DNA from: Melaminivora jejuensis
Lineage (GTDB): Bacteria; Pseudomonadota; Gammaproteobacteria; Burkholderiales; Burkholderiaceae_C
DNA length: 48,924 bases
Direction: 5' to 3'
Assembly: GCF_017811175.1 (NCBI RefSeq)
Contig: NZ_JACWIJ010000001.1
Span: 1-48,924, forward strand
Shown: positions 22,017 to 30,456 of the stretch, piece by piece
Layout: every line of letters begins with the position of its first letter
How positions within the stretch are numbered: the first letter of the stretch is position 1
Program-made: the position numbers and the translations under genes
Notes under the pieces: generated by a model
Database searches by the model: none
The model's input: only the letters and a program-made list of their open reading frames with translations
What the model was told of the DNA's origin: nothing

Positions 22017-22128
22017 GGGTGATGGAGGTTCAGCTAGGGATCTGCGCAGTATGAAGCGGCTGCGGCGTGGCGGCTGGAGCCTGGTTTCTGCGGGCGCTGT
22101 GGAGTCTGGGCCTTCCTACAATGCCCCG

Positions 22129-23676
22129 ATGGCCCGCAAGCAACTCCCCATCGGCATCCAGACCCTGGCCAAGATCCGTGCCAAGGACTGCTACTACGTG
22201 GACAAGACGCCGATTGCGCTGCGGCTGATAGCGCAAGGCTCGTACTTTTTCCTGTCGCGTCCGAGGCGCTTCGGCAAGAGCCTGTTCCTGGACACGCTCA
22301 AGGAGCTGTTCGAGGGTAACCGGGCGCTGTTCGAGGGGTTGCACGCCGAGCAGCACTGGGATTGGTCAGTCAAGTACCCGGTGCTGCGCTTCAGCTTTGG
22401 CGGTGGCATGGTGCAGGATGCTGCCGACCTGCAATCACGCCTGGACTCGCACCTCAAGCGCTATGAGGACGAAACCGGCTGCCCGCGCACCGACAGCAGC
22501 CACGCCGAGCGCTTTCGCAGCCTGATCCACCATCTGGCCGAGCAGACCGGCCAGCGCGTGGTGGTGCTGATCGACGAATACGACAAGCCCATCCTCGACC
22601 GCATCGAAGACCAGGACGTGGCGCTGCAGCTGCGCGAGGTGCTCAAGGACTTTTATTCCGTCATCAAGGACAGCGACGCGCACATCCGCTTTGCCTTGCT
22701 GACCGGTGTATCCAAGTTCAGCAAGGTGAGCATCTTCTCGGGCCTGAACAACCTGGAAGACATCACCATCAGCCCCGAGTACAGCAGCATCTGCGGCTAC
22801 ACCGACCACGATGTGGACACCGTCTTTGCGCCCGAGCTGCCCGGCCTGGATCGAGGCGAGATCCGGCGCTGGTACAACGGCTACAGCTGGCGCGGCGAGT
22901 CGGTCTACAACCCCTTCGATGTGCTGCTGCTGTTTCGCAACCGCCAGTTCCAGCCCTACTGGTTCGAGACCGGCACGCCCACCTTTTTGGTCAAGCTGCT
23001 CACGCGGCGGCGCCAGTTCACGCCCGCGCTGGAAAACGTCTTCGAGTCGGCCACGCTGCTGTCGAGCTTCGAGGTGGACAACATCGCCACCGAAGCGCTG
23101 CTGTTCCAGGCCGGCTACCTCACCATCACCGGCGAGCGCTACCGCCCCGGGCGGCTGGCGCTGCAGCTGTCCTATCCCAACCTGGAAGTCAAGACCAGCC
23201 TGAACAACAGCCTGCTGGGCGCACTGTGCGGCGCCACCGAAGTGCCCGAGCGCTACATCAACCCGGTCTATGACCTGCTCGAAGCGGGCGACCTCGCGGG
23301 GCTGCAGCAACTGCTGCACAGCTTCTTTGCCAGCATCCCGCACGACTGGTACCGGGGCAACCCCATCGCCCAATACGAGGGCTACTGGGCCAGCGTCTTC
23401 TACAGCTACTTTGCTGCGCTGGGGCTGGACATGGTGCTGGAGGACGCCACCAACCAAGACCGCATCGACATGGCGCTGCGCTGGCTGGGGCAGACCTGGC
23501 TGTTCGAGTTCAAGGTCGTGGAGCTGGTGCCTGAAGGGCGGGCCATCGAGCAGCTGCAACAGAAAAACTACGCCGACAAATACCGCGCCAGCGGGCCGGT
23601 GCATCTGGTGGGCGTGGAGTTCAGCCGCGAGAGCCGCAACATCGTGGCATTCGATACGCTGACCGTGGGTAGCTGA
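22129..23676 (+). CDS. AAA-ATPase-like / PD-(D/E)XK nuclease family protein
   Basis: 515 residues, in frame. The N-terminal AAA-ATPase-like domain starts at PIGIQTLAKIRAKDCYYVDKT, with a P-loop variant RPRRFGKS (44-51) and Walker B VLIDEYDKP (146-154). LLTGVSKFSKVSIFSGLNNLEDI is a hallmark of this family. A C-terminal PD-(D/E)XK nuclease-like domain ends in RIDMALRWLGQTWLFEFKVVE, whose Asp and EFK (460-462) are candidate metal ligands. Function of the family is unknown; such genes are patchily distributed, which suggests horizontal spread and perhaps a defence or selfish role. It stands alone, opposite to the two NAD genes beside it, with repeats downstream. ATG 22129 is taken because homology starts there. 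Confidence 0.88.
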   Translation: MARKQLPIGIQTLAKIRAKDCYYVDKTPIALRLIAQGSYFFLSRPRRFGKSLFLDTLKELFEGNRALFEGLHAEQHWDWSVKYPVLRFSFGGGMVQDAADLQSRLDSHLKRYEDETGCPRTDSSHAERFRSLIHHLAEQTGQRVVVLIDEYDKPILDRIEDQDVALQLREVLKDFYSVIKDSDAHIRFALLTGVSKFSKVSIFSGLNNLEDITISPEYSSICGYTDHDVDTVFAPELPGLDRGEIRRWYNGYSWRGESVYNPFDVLLLFRNRQFQPYWFETGTPTFLVKLLTRRRQFTPALENVFESATLLSSFEVDNIATEALLFQAGYLTITGERYRPGRLALQLSYPNLEVKTSLNNSLLGALCGATEVPERYINPVYDLLEAGDLAGLQQLLHSFFASIPHDWYRGNPIAQYEGYWASVFYSYFAALGLDMVLEDATNQDRIDMALRWLGQTWLFEFKVVELVPEGRAIEQLQQKNYADKYRASGPVHLVGVEFSRESRNIVAFDTLTVGS

Positions 23677-23736
23677 GGCGCTTGCTTCCTCTGCCTCTTG
23701 AGGGTGCGTCTTCACCCCCTCATCCTTTGAGGAGCA

Positions 23737-23858
23737 CCTCTTCCCCCCCTCCCCCCCTGGGGGAGGGCTGGGGTGGGGGCCAGCGACGCTGGCCGCACGG
23801 CATGGCGCGCCAGAACCAGCCGGCCCCCATCCCGGCCTTCCCCCAGCGGGGGAAGGAG
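23737..23858. repeat. Inverted pair of family-2 repeats
   Basis: Forward unit CCCCCTGGGGGAGGGCTGGG, GTGGGGGCC (about 23752-23781) and reverse unit CCCCCATCCCGGCCTTCCCC, CAGCGGGGGAAGG (about 23824-23856) face each other over about 45 bases, as at 1684-1795. Confidence 0.75.
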
Positions 23859-23931
23859 CCAGGACAGCGCACGCCTGCATCGGGCGCGGCGCACGGCATC
23901 ACACCGCCTGCATCAGCCCCGCAAAACTCCT

Positions 23932-23984
23932 GTTTTGATAGCTGCCAGCGCTTGACCAGCAAGGGTTTGCAGCCGATTTGACCT
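23932..23984 (+). repeat. Dispersed AGCGCTTG repeat (family 1), copy 5
   Basis: Forward, near-consensus copy: GATAGCTGCCAGCGCTTG, ACCAGCAAGGGTTTGC, AGCCGATTTGACC. Confidence 0.8.
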
Positions 23985-24078
23985 GAAGAATCAGCAAAAA
24001 AACACTGCAAAACCCCGCCTCCAGACCCCAGGCCGCCCCAAAACCGTCCGAAGCAGCCTGTTTCCGCCCTGTTTTAAC

Positions 24079-24131
24079 AATCAAATCAGCCTGAAAGCCC
24101 CGTCTGGCAAGCGATAGGAGCTATGATTTTT
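24079..24131 (-). repeat. Dispersed AGCGCTTG repeat (family 1), copy 6
   Basis: Reverse, diverged copy: AATCAAATCAGCC, GTCTGGCAAGCGAT, AGGAGCTATGA. It opposes copy 5 across about 95 bases. Confidence 0.65.
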
Positions 24132-24200
24132 GATGTTCCCCAACAACGGAAGCACATCCAGCATGGATCAGGCCGACCCAACCTCCGCAACTGACAGCAC

Positions 24201-25919
24201 TCAAACGTGCCGCGCCGCCACCGGCATCTGCCAGTCGCGCACGCCCAGGCTGCGCGCTCGCACGCGGATGACCGGGGCCAGTTGCTGGCGCTTGAACTGG
24301 CTGCGCGCCAGCAGGCCTTGCACCCGCTGCACCAGGGCGCGGCCCTCCTCGCTGCGCTGCTGCTGTACTACGAAGTCGCGTGCGGCGGCGTATTGCTCGG
24401 CGGGCAGCAGCGGGCCTTCTATGAGGAATTTCAGCACCTCGTCGAGCACCGGGTACGGCGGCAGGCTGTCGTCGTCGCGCTGCCCCGGCGCCAGTTCTGC
24501 CGAGGGCGGCTTGTCGATCACGACCTGCGGCACCAGCTCGCGTCCGGCGTGGGCGTTCAGGTGGCGGGCCAGCGCGAAGACCTCGGTCTTGTACAGATCG
24601 CCCAGCAGGCTCAGGCCACCGTTGGTGTCGCCGTACAGCGTGCAGTAGCCGACGGCGACTTCGGACTTGTTGCCGGTGGTCAGCAGCAGATGGCCGAAGG
24701 CGTTGGAATACTCCATCAGTGCCGTGCCACGGATGCGCGCCTGCAGGTTTTCCAGCGTCAGGCCGGCCAGCGGCTGGCCGAAACTGGCCGCAAACTGCTG
24801 GCCATAGGCAGCTACCAGATCGGCAATCGGGTGGCTGATCAGTTCGATGCCCAGGTTGCGGCACAGCGCCACCGAGTCATCCACCGAGCCGGTCGTGGAA
24901 AAGCGCGAGGGCATGGTGATGCCGACGACCTTGTCCGGCCCCAGCGCCTCGGCGGCCAGGGCCAGGGTCAGGGCGCTGTCCAGCCCGCCCGAGCTGCCGA
25001 CCACGACGCGCGCAAAGCCGCAGCGGCGCGCATAGTCCCGCAGGCCCAGGATGAGCTGGCGGCGATAGAACTCCATCACAGGCAGGCCCTCGCCAGGCAC
25101 TGGCGCCAGCGCCTCGCCCTGCGCGCCGTGCAGGCCGCCAGCAGCGTTCAGTACCAGCGCAGGCTCGTCCTGCTCGAAGCGCCGGGCCTCGAAGACCACG
25201 CCGGCGCCGGGCAGGGCAGCCAGCGAGCCGCCGTCATAGACCAGCCCGTCGTGCCCGCCCACTTGGTTGACGCTGATGAGCGCCGCCGCGCACTGCTGCG
25301 CCACCCGTGCCAGGGCAGCATGGCGCTGGCTGCGCCGGCACAGGTGGCTGCTGCGTGCGTCGAGGTGCAGTACCAGATCGGGCGCGGCGGCGGCCACGCG
25401 GGCCAGGGGAGAGGCGGGATCGGCTGGCTCGGCAATGTCGCCAATGCCGGCCTCGGCGCCGATCAACAGGCCAATGCGGGTCTGGCCTATCTGCAGCAGC
25501 CGTGTGCCATCCGGCCCGGATGCAAGGTGGCGGCGCTCGTCGAAATCGCCGCTGGTCAGCACCTGCCGGCTGCAGGCCAGGCGCAGTTCGCCGCCGTGCA
25601 GCACCAGCAGGCTGTCGTGCAGCAGGGTGCCGGCCTGGCTGGCGTGGTCGATGCGGGTGGGCGTGCCCAGCACCCAGTGCAGCCCGGGCAGGGCGGCGCT
25701 TTCGCGGCGCAGCGCATCCAGCGCCGCCTCGACCCGATCCATGAAGCCGGCTTGGCCCAGCAGGTCGGCTGGGTAGTAGCCGGTCAGCGCCATCTGCGAA
25801 AAAACGATCAGCCCGCTGCCCTGGGCAGCGGCCCGCCGGGCAGCTTCGGCCATGCGGGCGGCGTTGCCTTCGAGGTCGCCCAGGGTCGGATTGAGCTGGG
25901 CCAGGGTGATGCGGAGCAT
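24201..25919 (-). CDS. nadE: NAD+ synthase NadE with degenerate glutaminase domain
   Basis: 572 residues, in frame. The C-terminal ATP-pyrophosphatase domain that amidates nicotinic acid adenine dinucleotide is intact: P-loop SGGLDSA (310-316), ITMPSRFSTTGS, ENLQARIRGT, LLTTGNKSEVAVGYCTLYGDTNGG. The N-terminal nitrilase-fold glutaminase domain is present by length (about 1-270), but its Glu-Lys-Cys triad is gone: Glu is Gln 42 (FSQMALTGYYP), Lys is Arg 118 (CSRQVLTSGDFDERR), and Cys is Gly 154 (RIGLLIGAEAG where relatives read LICED). The later Asn-Ala-Ser-Pro stretch is also lost. It should therefore use free ammonia or a separate amidotransferase. ATG 25919 begins MLRITLAQLNPTLGD, the family start. 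Confidence 0.94.
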   Translation of the reverse strand: MLRITLAQLNPTLGDLEGNAARMAEAARRAAAQGSGLIVFSQMALTGYYPADLLGQAGFMDRVEAALDALRRESAALPGLHWVLGTPTRIDHASQAGTLLHDSLLVLHGGELRLACSRQVLTSGDFDERRHLASGPDGTRLLQIGQTRIGLLIGAEAGIGDIAEPADPASPLARVAAAAPDLVLHLDARSSHLCRRSQRHAALARVAQQCAAALISVNQVGGHDGLVYDGGSLAALPGAGVVFEARRFEQDEPALVLNAAGGLHGAQGEALAPVPGEGLPVMEFYRRQLILGLRDYARRCGFARVVVGSSGGLDSALTLALAAEALGPDKVVGITMPSRFSTTGSVDDSVALCRNLGIELISHPIADLVAAYGQQFAASFGQPLAGLTLENLQARIRGTALMEYSNAFGHLLLTTGNKSEVAVGYCTLYGDTNGGLSLLGDLYKTEVFALARHLNAHAGRELVPQVVIDKPPSAELAPGQRDDDSLPPYPVLDEVLKFLIEGPLLPAEQYAAARDFVVQQQRSEEGRALVQRVQGLLARSQFKRQQLAPVIRVRARSLGVRDWQMPVAARHV

Positions 25920-25942
25920 GGGGCAATCCTTGGTGTTTGCTA

Positions 25943-25993
25943 GTTTTTCAGTAGCTGGAAGCGCTGATCAGCAAAGGGTTTGGGTGCTATTTT
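25943..25993 (+). repeat. Dispersed AGCGCTTG repeat (family 1), copy 7
   Basis: Forward, diverged copy: CAGTAGCTGGAAGCGCT, GATCAGCAAAGGGTTTG, GGTGCTATTTT. It lies upstream of nadE. Confidence 0.6.
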
Positions 25994-26007
25994 CCATGTT
26001 TTGCCAA

Positions 26008-26040
26008 ACAAAAAAGGCAGGTGTTGCAGCACCTGCCTTT
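26008..26040 (-). terminator. Rho-independent terminator after the DUF1328 gene
   Basis: AAAGGCAGGTG and CACCTGCCTTT (26013-26023, 26030-26040) form an 11-bp stem with a 6-base loop. On the minus strand it is followed by a T-run (plus-strand A at 26009-26015). It is 28 bases past the stop of the small membrane protein gene and insulates nadE. Confidence 0.88.
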
Positions 26041-26068
26041 CGCTTATGGCTGCGCGCCAAGCTATCTG

Positions 26069-26254
26069 CTATCTGAGCGCCTTGCGTGCCGCCCCCACAC
26101 CCAGCAGGGCCAGCACCACGAACAGCACCGCCAGCGCCACGAAGACGAAGAACAGCAGCTTGGCGATGCCTGCCGAGCCGGCGGCAATGCCGGTGAAGCC
26201 GAACGCTCCAGCGATCAGCGAGATGATGGCAAAAATGATGGCGTATTTCAGCAT
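26069..26254 (-). CDS. Small DUF1328 (YtjA-like) membrane protein
   Basis: 61 residues with two hydrophobic helices: [20 protein letters not shown], then [20 protein letters not shown] continuing through the second helix, and a basic end RKALR. This matches the DUF1328/YtjA family of short inner-membrane proteins, whose function is unknown but which are often stress-linked. ATG 26254 follows AAGGAGC-like sequence (GCAAGGAGCCTCGCC). The frame is open further upstream, but homology starts at MLKYA. It is monocistronic, with its own terminator. Confidence 0.9.
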   Translation of the reverse strand: MLKYAIIFAIISLIAGAFGFTGIAAGSAGIAKLLFFVFVALAVLFVVLALLGVGAARKALR

Positions 26255-26417
26255 GGCGAGGCTCCTTGCAGCGTGGCGGTGAACTGGGCTTTTGGGGTGG
26301 AAAAAGCCTGCAGCCACGATAGCAAGAGGCCTCTGCGCAGCGGCGTCGGCGCACTCTCAGGCCAGGCGTAGGAGAAGAGCGCCGCTCCAGATGGCTATGC
26401 GCCACCTCCCCAGGCCG

Positions 26418-27599
26418 TTACAGACCCGCTGCCTGGCGCAGCGCCGCAGCGCGATCCGTGCGCTCCCAGGTGAACTCGGGCTCCTCGCGGCCGAAGTGGC
26501 CGTAGGCGGCAGTCTTGGCGTAGATCGGGCGCAGCAGATCGAGCATCTGGATGATGCCCTTGGGGCGCAGGTCGAAGTGCTCGTGTACCAGCGCGGCGAT
26601 CTGCTCGTCGGGGATGACGCCCGTGCCTTCCGTATAGACCGTGATGTTCATGGGCCGCGCCACGCCGATGGCATAGGCCACCTGGATCTCGCACTGGCGC
26701 GCCAGGCCGGCAGCGACGATGTTCTTGGCCACGTAGCGCGCGGCATACGCTGCCGAGCGATCGACCTTGGTCGGATCCTTGCCCGAGAACGCGCCGCCGC
26801 CGTGCGGGCAGGCGCCGCCGTAGGTGTCCACGATGATCTTGCGCCCGGTGAGGCCGCAGTCGCCCTGCGGGCCGCCGATGACGAAGCGCCCCGTCGGGTT
26901 GATCAGGTATTTGGTGTCCTGCAGCCACTCCTGGGGCAGCACCGGCTTGATGATCTCCTCGACCACGGCTTCGATGAAGCTGGCCTTCATGGTCGTGGCG
27001 TTTTCGCTCTGATCCGGACTGTGCTGGGTGGACAGCACCACGGTGTCGATGGAGTGCGGCTTGCCATCGACGTAGCGCATGGTCACCTGGCTCTTGGCGT
27101 CGGGGCGCAGGAAGGGCAGGCGGCCGTCCTTGCGCAGTTGCGCCTGGCGCTCGACCAGGCGGTGCGCGTAGTAGATGGGCGCAGGCATCAGCTCGGGCGT
27201 CTCGTCGCAGGCATAGCCGAACATCAGACCCTGGTCGCCGGCGCCGGTGTTCAGGTGGTCGTCGCTGGCGTGATCGACGCCCTGGGCGATGTCGTTGCTT
27301 TGCTTGTCATAGGCCACCAGCACCGCGCAGCCCTTGTAATCGATGCCGTACTCGGTGTTGTCGTAGCCGATGCGCCGGATGGTGTCGCGCGCCACCTGGA
27401 TGTAGTCCACGTGGGCGTTGGTGGTGATCTCGCCGGCCAGCACGACGAGGCCGGTGTTGGTCAGCGTCTCGGCGGCCACGCGCGAGCGCGGGTCTTGCGC
27501 AAGGATTGCGTCCAGGATGGCGTCCGAGATCTGGTCGGCCACCTTGTCGGGGTGGCCTTCGGAGACCGATTCGGACGTGAAGAGGAAGTCGTTCGCCAT
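26418..27599 (-). CDS. metK: S-adenosylmethionine synthase
   Basis: Makes S-adenosylmethionine from methionine and ATP. 393 residues, complete: [23 protein letters not shown] with the catalytic [16 protein letters not shown] (first signature), and [29 protein letters not shown] (second signature, with the phosphate-binding loop). The C-terminal [14 protein letters not shown] is normal. It is divergent from the acyltransferase genes. The leader of about 140 bases has a 7-bp hairpin (27632-27648), but no SAM-riboswitch class was recognised. Confidence 0.98.
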   Translation of the reverse strand: MANDFLFTSESVSEGHPDKVADQISDAILDAILAQDPRSRVAAETLTNTGLVVLAGEITTNAHVDYIQVARDTIRRIGYDNTEYGIDYKGCAVLVAYDKQSNDIAQGVDHASDDHLNTGAGDQGLMFGYACDETPELMPAPIYYAHRLVERQAQLRKDGRLPFLRPDAKSQVTMRYVDGKPHSIDTVVLSTQHSPDQSENATTMKASFIEAVVEEIIKPVLPQEWLQDTKYLINPTGRFVIGGPQGDCGLTGRKIIVDTYGGACPHGGGAFSGKDPTKVDRSAAYAARYVAKNIVAAGLARQCEIQVAYAIGVARPMNITVYTEGTGVIPDEQIAALVHEHFDLRPKGIIQMLDLLRPIYAKTAAYGHFGREEPEFTWERTDRAAALRQAAGL

Positions 27600-27631
27600 T
27601 TGAATAAACTCCGGTGTTTGGCAGCAGCTTT

Positions 27632-27648
27632 CTTGGGCGTTGCCCAAG
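27632..27648. other. Hairpin in the metK leader
   Basis: CTTGGGC-GTT-GCCCAAG is a perfect 7-bp stem with a 3-base loop, 33 bases upstream of the metK ATG. It may sit in the metK mRNA and influence its translation; there is no T-tract for termination. Confidence 0.5.
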
Positions 27649-27743
27649 GCCTTTGCGGGAGCCTCGTGGCGAACGCTTTAGCAGTTGTGTTTAACGTCGC
27701 CCTGCAAGTTGCTCATTTAACTCGGCGACAGCCCGCCATTTTA

Positions 27744-28601
27744 ATGCCATCCGTCTTCCGCCTTCTCGCGAGGCTGCCCTTGCCCCTGCTGCACGCGCTG
27801 GGCGCCGTCCTGGGGTGGCTGGTCTTTGCCGCTTCGCCGACCTACCGGCGCCGCTTTGTGGCCAATGCCCGGCAGGCCGGCTATGGCCTGGCCCAAGTCC
27901 ATGCCGCCGTAGCGCACGCCGGGCAGATGCTGGCCGAGACACCCCGGCTGTGGCTGCACCCGCGCCTGCCGCGCTGCGACATGCGCGGCAGCCAGGTCGT
28001 CGAGCAGGCCTATGGCGAGGGGCGCGGCATCGTCTTTCTGACGCCGCACATCGGCTGCTTCGAGTTGTCGGTGCAGCACGCGGCGCGCCAGTGGTCGGCG
28101 CAGCACGGCCCCATCACCGTCCTGTACCGCCCGGCGCGCCAGGCCTGGTTGGCGCAGCTCATGCAGACCGTGCGCAACCGCCCGGGCATCGCCGCCGTGC
28201 CCACCAGCCTGCAGGGTGTGCGCCAGATGATCAAAGCGCTGCGCCGCGGTGAGGCCGTAGGCCTGCTGCCCGACCAGGTGCCGCCCGAGGGCCAGGGCCT
28301 GTGGTCGCCCTTCTTTGGCCGGCCCGCCTACACCATGACGCTGGCCGCACGCCTGGTGCAGCAGACCGGCGCGGCGGTGGTGTTGGCGCGCTGCGAGCGC
28401 CTGGGCTGGGCGCGCGGCTATCGGCTGCACCTGCAGGGCCTGGGCGAGCCGCTGTCTGCCGATCTGCCCCAGGCGGTGCGTCAGATCAACGCCGCCATGG
28501 AGCAGCAGATCCGCGCCTGCCCGCAGCAGTATCTGTGGGGTTACGCGCGCTACAAGCAGCCGCGCGCCGAGGCGCCGCCGCTGGCGCAGGCGGGCGCATG
28601 A
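27744..28601 (+). CDS. Lipid A biosynthesis acyltransferase, LpxL/HtrB family (first copy)
   Basis: Inner-membrane enzyme adding a secondary acyl chain to Kdo2-lipid A. 285 residues with an N-terminal hydrophobic anchor (MPSVFRLLARLPLPLLHALG). The acyltransferase HX4(D/E) motif is present as TPHIGCFELS, then TVLYRPARQAWLAQLMQTVRNR, GLLPDQVPPEGQG with the second conserved block, and YLWGYARYKQP at the end. ATG 27744 lies 144 bases from the divergent metK. It is coupled to the next acyltransferase by an ATGA overlap, giving a tandem pair likely to serve two acyl positions. Confidence 0.92.
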   Translation: MPSVFRLLARLPLPLLHALGAVLGWLVFAASPTYRRRFVANARQAGYGLAQVHAAVAHAGQMLAETPRLWLHPRLPRCDMRGSQVVEQAYGEGRGIVFLTPHIGCFELSVQHAARQWSAQHGPITVLYRPARQAWLAQLMQTVRNRPGIAAVPTSLQGVRQMIKALRRGEAVGLLPDQVPPEGQGLWSPFFGRPAYTMTLAARLVQQTGAAVVLARCERLGWARGYRLHLQGLGEPLSADLPQAVRQINAAMEQQIRACPQQYLWGYARYKQPRAEAPPLAQAGA

Positions 28602-29467
28602 TGGCGCGCCTGGGCATTGCCCTCCTGAACCTGCTCGGGCGCCTGCCGCTGCCCGTGCTGCGCGCGCTGGGCGCGGGCATTGGCCGGGCGCTGTTCGTGC
28701 TGGCCGCACCGCGCCGGCGGGTGGCGCTGCGCAACCTGCAGCTGTGCTTTCCCGAAGTGCCTGCACACCAGCGCCGGCTCTGGGCGCGCCAGTCCTTCGA
28801 GGTGTTTTGCCAGACCTTCCTGGATCGCGGCTGGCTGTGGTCAGGCTCCGAGGCGCTGGTCAGGAGCCGTGTGAAGCTGAGCGGTGCGCTGCACGAACTC
28901 GATGGCGATACGCCAACCATCGTCTTCGCGCCGCACTTCTACAGCATGGACGCCGGCGGCCTGGCGCTGCCGCTGCACACCACGCGCGAGTTCACCTCCA
29001 TCTTTGCCACGCATCCCAATCCGGTGTTGGATCAGTGGTTCATGGCCGGGCGCCAGCGCTTTGGCAAGGTGCGGATGCTCAACCGCGCCGATGGCGTCAA
29101 GCCCATCATCAACTGCGTGCGCAAGGGCGGCCTGCTGTATCTGCTGCCCGACATGGACTACGGGCCGGACGACTCGGTCTTCGTGCCTTTTTTTGCCGTG
29201 CCGGACGCGGCGACCATCCCGTCGCTGTCGCGCTTTGCCCGGCTGGGCCGCGCCAAGGTGGTCGCCCTGTACAGCCGCATGACGCCGCAGGGCTACGAGG
29301 CGGTGCTGACCCCGGCCTGGGAGCACTTCCCGACCGACGACCCCATTGCCGACACGGCGCGCATGAACCGCGAGCTGGAGGCGGCGATCCGCACCATGCC
29401 GGCGCAGTATTACTGGGTACATCGGCGCTTCAAGACCCGGCCCCAGGGGCAGGCGCCGCTGTATTGA
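28598..29467 (+). CDS. Lipid A biosynthesis acyltransferase, LpxL/LpxM family (second copy)
   Basis: 289 residues, paralogue of the preceding gene. N-terminal anchor MMARLGIALLNLLGRLPLPV, catalytic motif APHFYSMDAGG (HX4D), GGLLYLLPDMDYGPDDSVFVPFF, and C-terminal MPAQYYWVHRRFKTRP as in LpxL. The initiation codon is ATG 28598, overlapping the upstream stop; ATG 28601 directly after is also possible. The two proteins share order of motifs but differ in the acidic catalytic residue (Glu against Asp) and in chain-length region, so acyl specificity probably differs. Confidence 0.93.
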   Translation: MMARLGIALLNLLGRLPLPVLRALGAGIGRALFVLAAPRRRVALRNLQLCFPEVPAHQRRLWARQSFEVFCQTFLDRGWLWSGSEALVRSRVKLSGALHELDGDTPTIVFAPHFYSMDAGGLALPLHTTREFTSIFATHPNPVLDQWFMAGRQRFGKVRMLNRADGVKPIINCVRKGGLLYLLPDMDYGPDDSVFVPFFAVPDAATIPSLSRFARLGRAKVVALYSRMTPQGYEAVLTPAWEHFPTDDPIADTARMNRELEAAIRTMPAQYYWVHRRFKTRPQGQAPLY

Positions 29468-29471
29468 AATT

Positions 29472-29527
29472 CAGGTCAAATCGGCTTCAAACCCTTGTTG
29501 GGCAAGCGCTGGCAGCTATCAAAAAAG
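29472..29527 (-). repeat. Dispersed AGCGCTTG repeat (family 1), copy 8
   Basis: Near-consensus reverse copy: GGTCAAATCGGCTTCAAACC, CTTGTTGGGCAAGCGCT, GGCAGCTATCAAAA. It fills the convergent space between the acyltransferase and epoxide-hydrolase-like genes. Confidence 0.8.
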
Positions 29528-29536
29528 AGTGGGGTA

Positions 29537-30435
29537 TCACTCCTGCAACAGGCCGGCCAGCGCCTGGCGCACCAGCTCGGGCTGCTCATGCACAAGCCAG
29601 TGGCTGGCGCCCGGCACGGGCTGTACCTGCAGGCGCGGCACCCAGGCGTCCAGGCCATCGAGCAGGGCCGGCAGCAGGGCCGGGTCTTCCAGGCCCCACA
29701 GCACCCGCGTCGGCACGCGCACCGTGAGCAGTTCGGGCGGCAGTTGCAGCGGCGGCGCATCCGTTGCCGGCGGGCGCAGCGGGCTGGCGCGGTAGTAGTT
29801 GCACGGGCCACTCAGGCCGGCGCTCCACAGGGCGTGGTAGCGCTGGCGCAGCGCCGGCGTCAGCCACTCGGGCCGGCTGCCGTCGGGGCGGGCCAGAAAG
29901 CCCTCCAGCCGGCGAAAGCCGTCCTCGGCCAGCAGCGCCTCGGCGTCCGGGCGGCACAGAAAGTGCATGTAGCGGCTGGCCTGCTGCTGCGCCGGGTTGG
30001 TCTGCAGCTCGCGCGCAAAGGCGCCGGGTGGGGCGCGTTCACGATCATCAGGCGCTGCAGCAGCTCGGGCTGTAGGGCGGCCAGGTTCCAGGCCAGCGCG
30101 CCGCCCCAGTCGTGGGCGATCACGGCGGCGGCGCTGCCACCGGCGCCGGTCTCGGCCCGGATCAGCGCGGCGATGTCCTGCACCAGCAGCCGGGCGCGGT
30201 AGTCGGCCACCTCGGGCGGGGCGCTGGAGGGCGCATAGCCGCGCAGGAACGGCGCCACGCAGCGCCAGCCGCCGTGGGCCGCTTCGGCAAAGTGCGCCAG
30301 CAACTCGTCCCAGATGAAGGCACCCTCGGGAAAGCCGTGCAGGAACAGCAGCAAGGGCTGGCCGGCCTCGCCGGCGCTGCGGTAGTGCAGCTCGATGCCG
30401 TGCGGCAGGTGGTGGACGAGTTGCCGGATCTCCAT
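29537..30435 (-). CDS. Epoxide hydrolase / haloalkane dehalogenase-like alpha/beta hydrolase (one frameshift)
   Basis: The nucleophile elbow reads AHDWGG, so the nucleophile is Asp, as in epoxide hydrolases, haloalkane dehalogenases and fluoroacetate dehalogenases. The oxyanion HGFPEGAFIWDE, the cap with HALWSAGLSGPCNYYRASP, the acid in WGLEDPALLP and His in VPGASHWLVHEQP are all seen. A single break near 30028 separates VNAPHPA from FARELQTNPAQQQASRYMHF. Restored length is about 298 residues. No signal peptide. Fluoroacetate dehalogenases share the HPxxF and YYRA motifs, but epoxide hydrolase is the safer general call. Confidence 0.87.
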
Positions 30436-30456
30436 GGCTGGCCTTTCGTTTTGCTA

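Larger units (their letters stand above)
23677..24200. other. 524-base gap rich in repeats, no gene seen
   Basis: Downstream of the AAA/PD-(D/E)XK gene and of nadE, which converge here. It holds an inverted pair of family-2 units (23737-23858) and two family-1 copies in opposite orientation (23932-23984 and 24079-24131). The remaining bases (about 23985-24078) show no recognised motif. No small gene with a ribosome binding site was found. Confidence 0.7.

Noticed and set aside
23677..24200. CRISPR array or insertion-sequence ends in the repeat-rich gap
   Set aside because: Repeats are not regularly spaced, differ in orientation and type, and no transposase or terminal inverted repeats with target duplication are visible.
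26292..27740. Plus-strand open frame running through metK into the first acyltransferase
   Set aside because: The part before 27744 is antisense to metK and has no homology; the acyltransferase starts at ATG 27744.
27600..27743. SAM or SAH riboswitch before metK
   Set aside because: No match to the conserved cores could be made by eye; only a simple stem remains.
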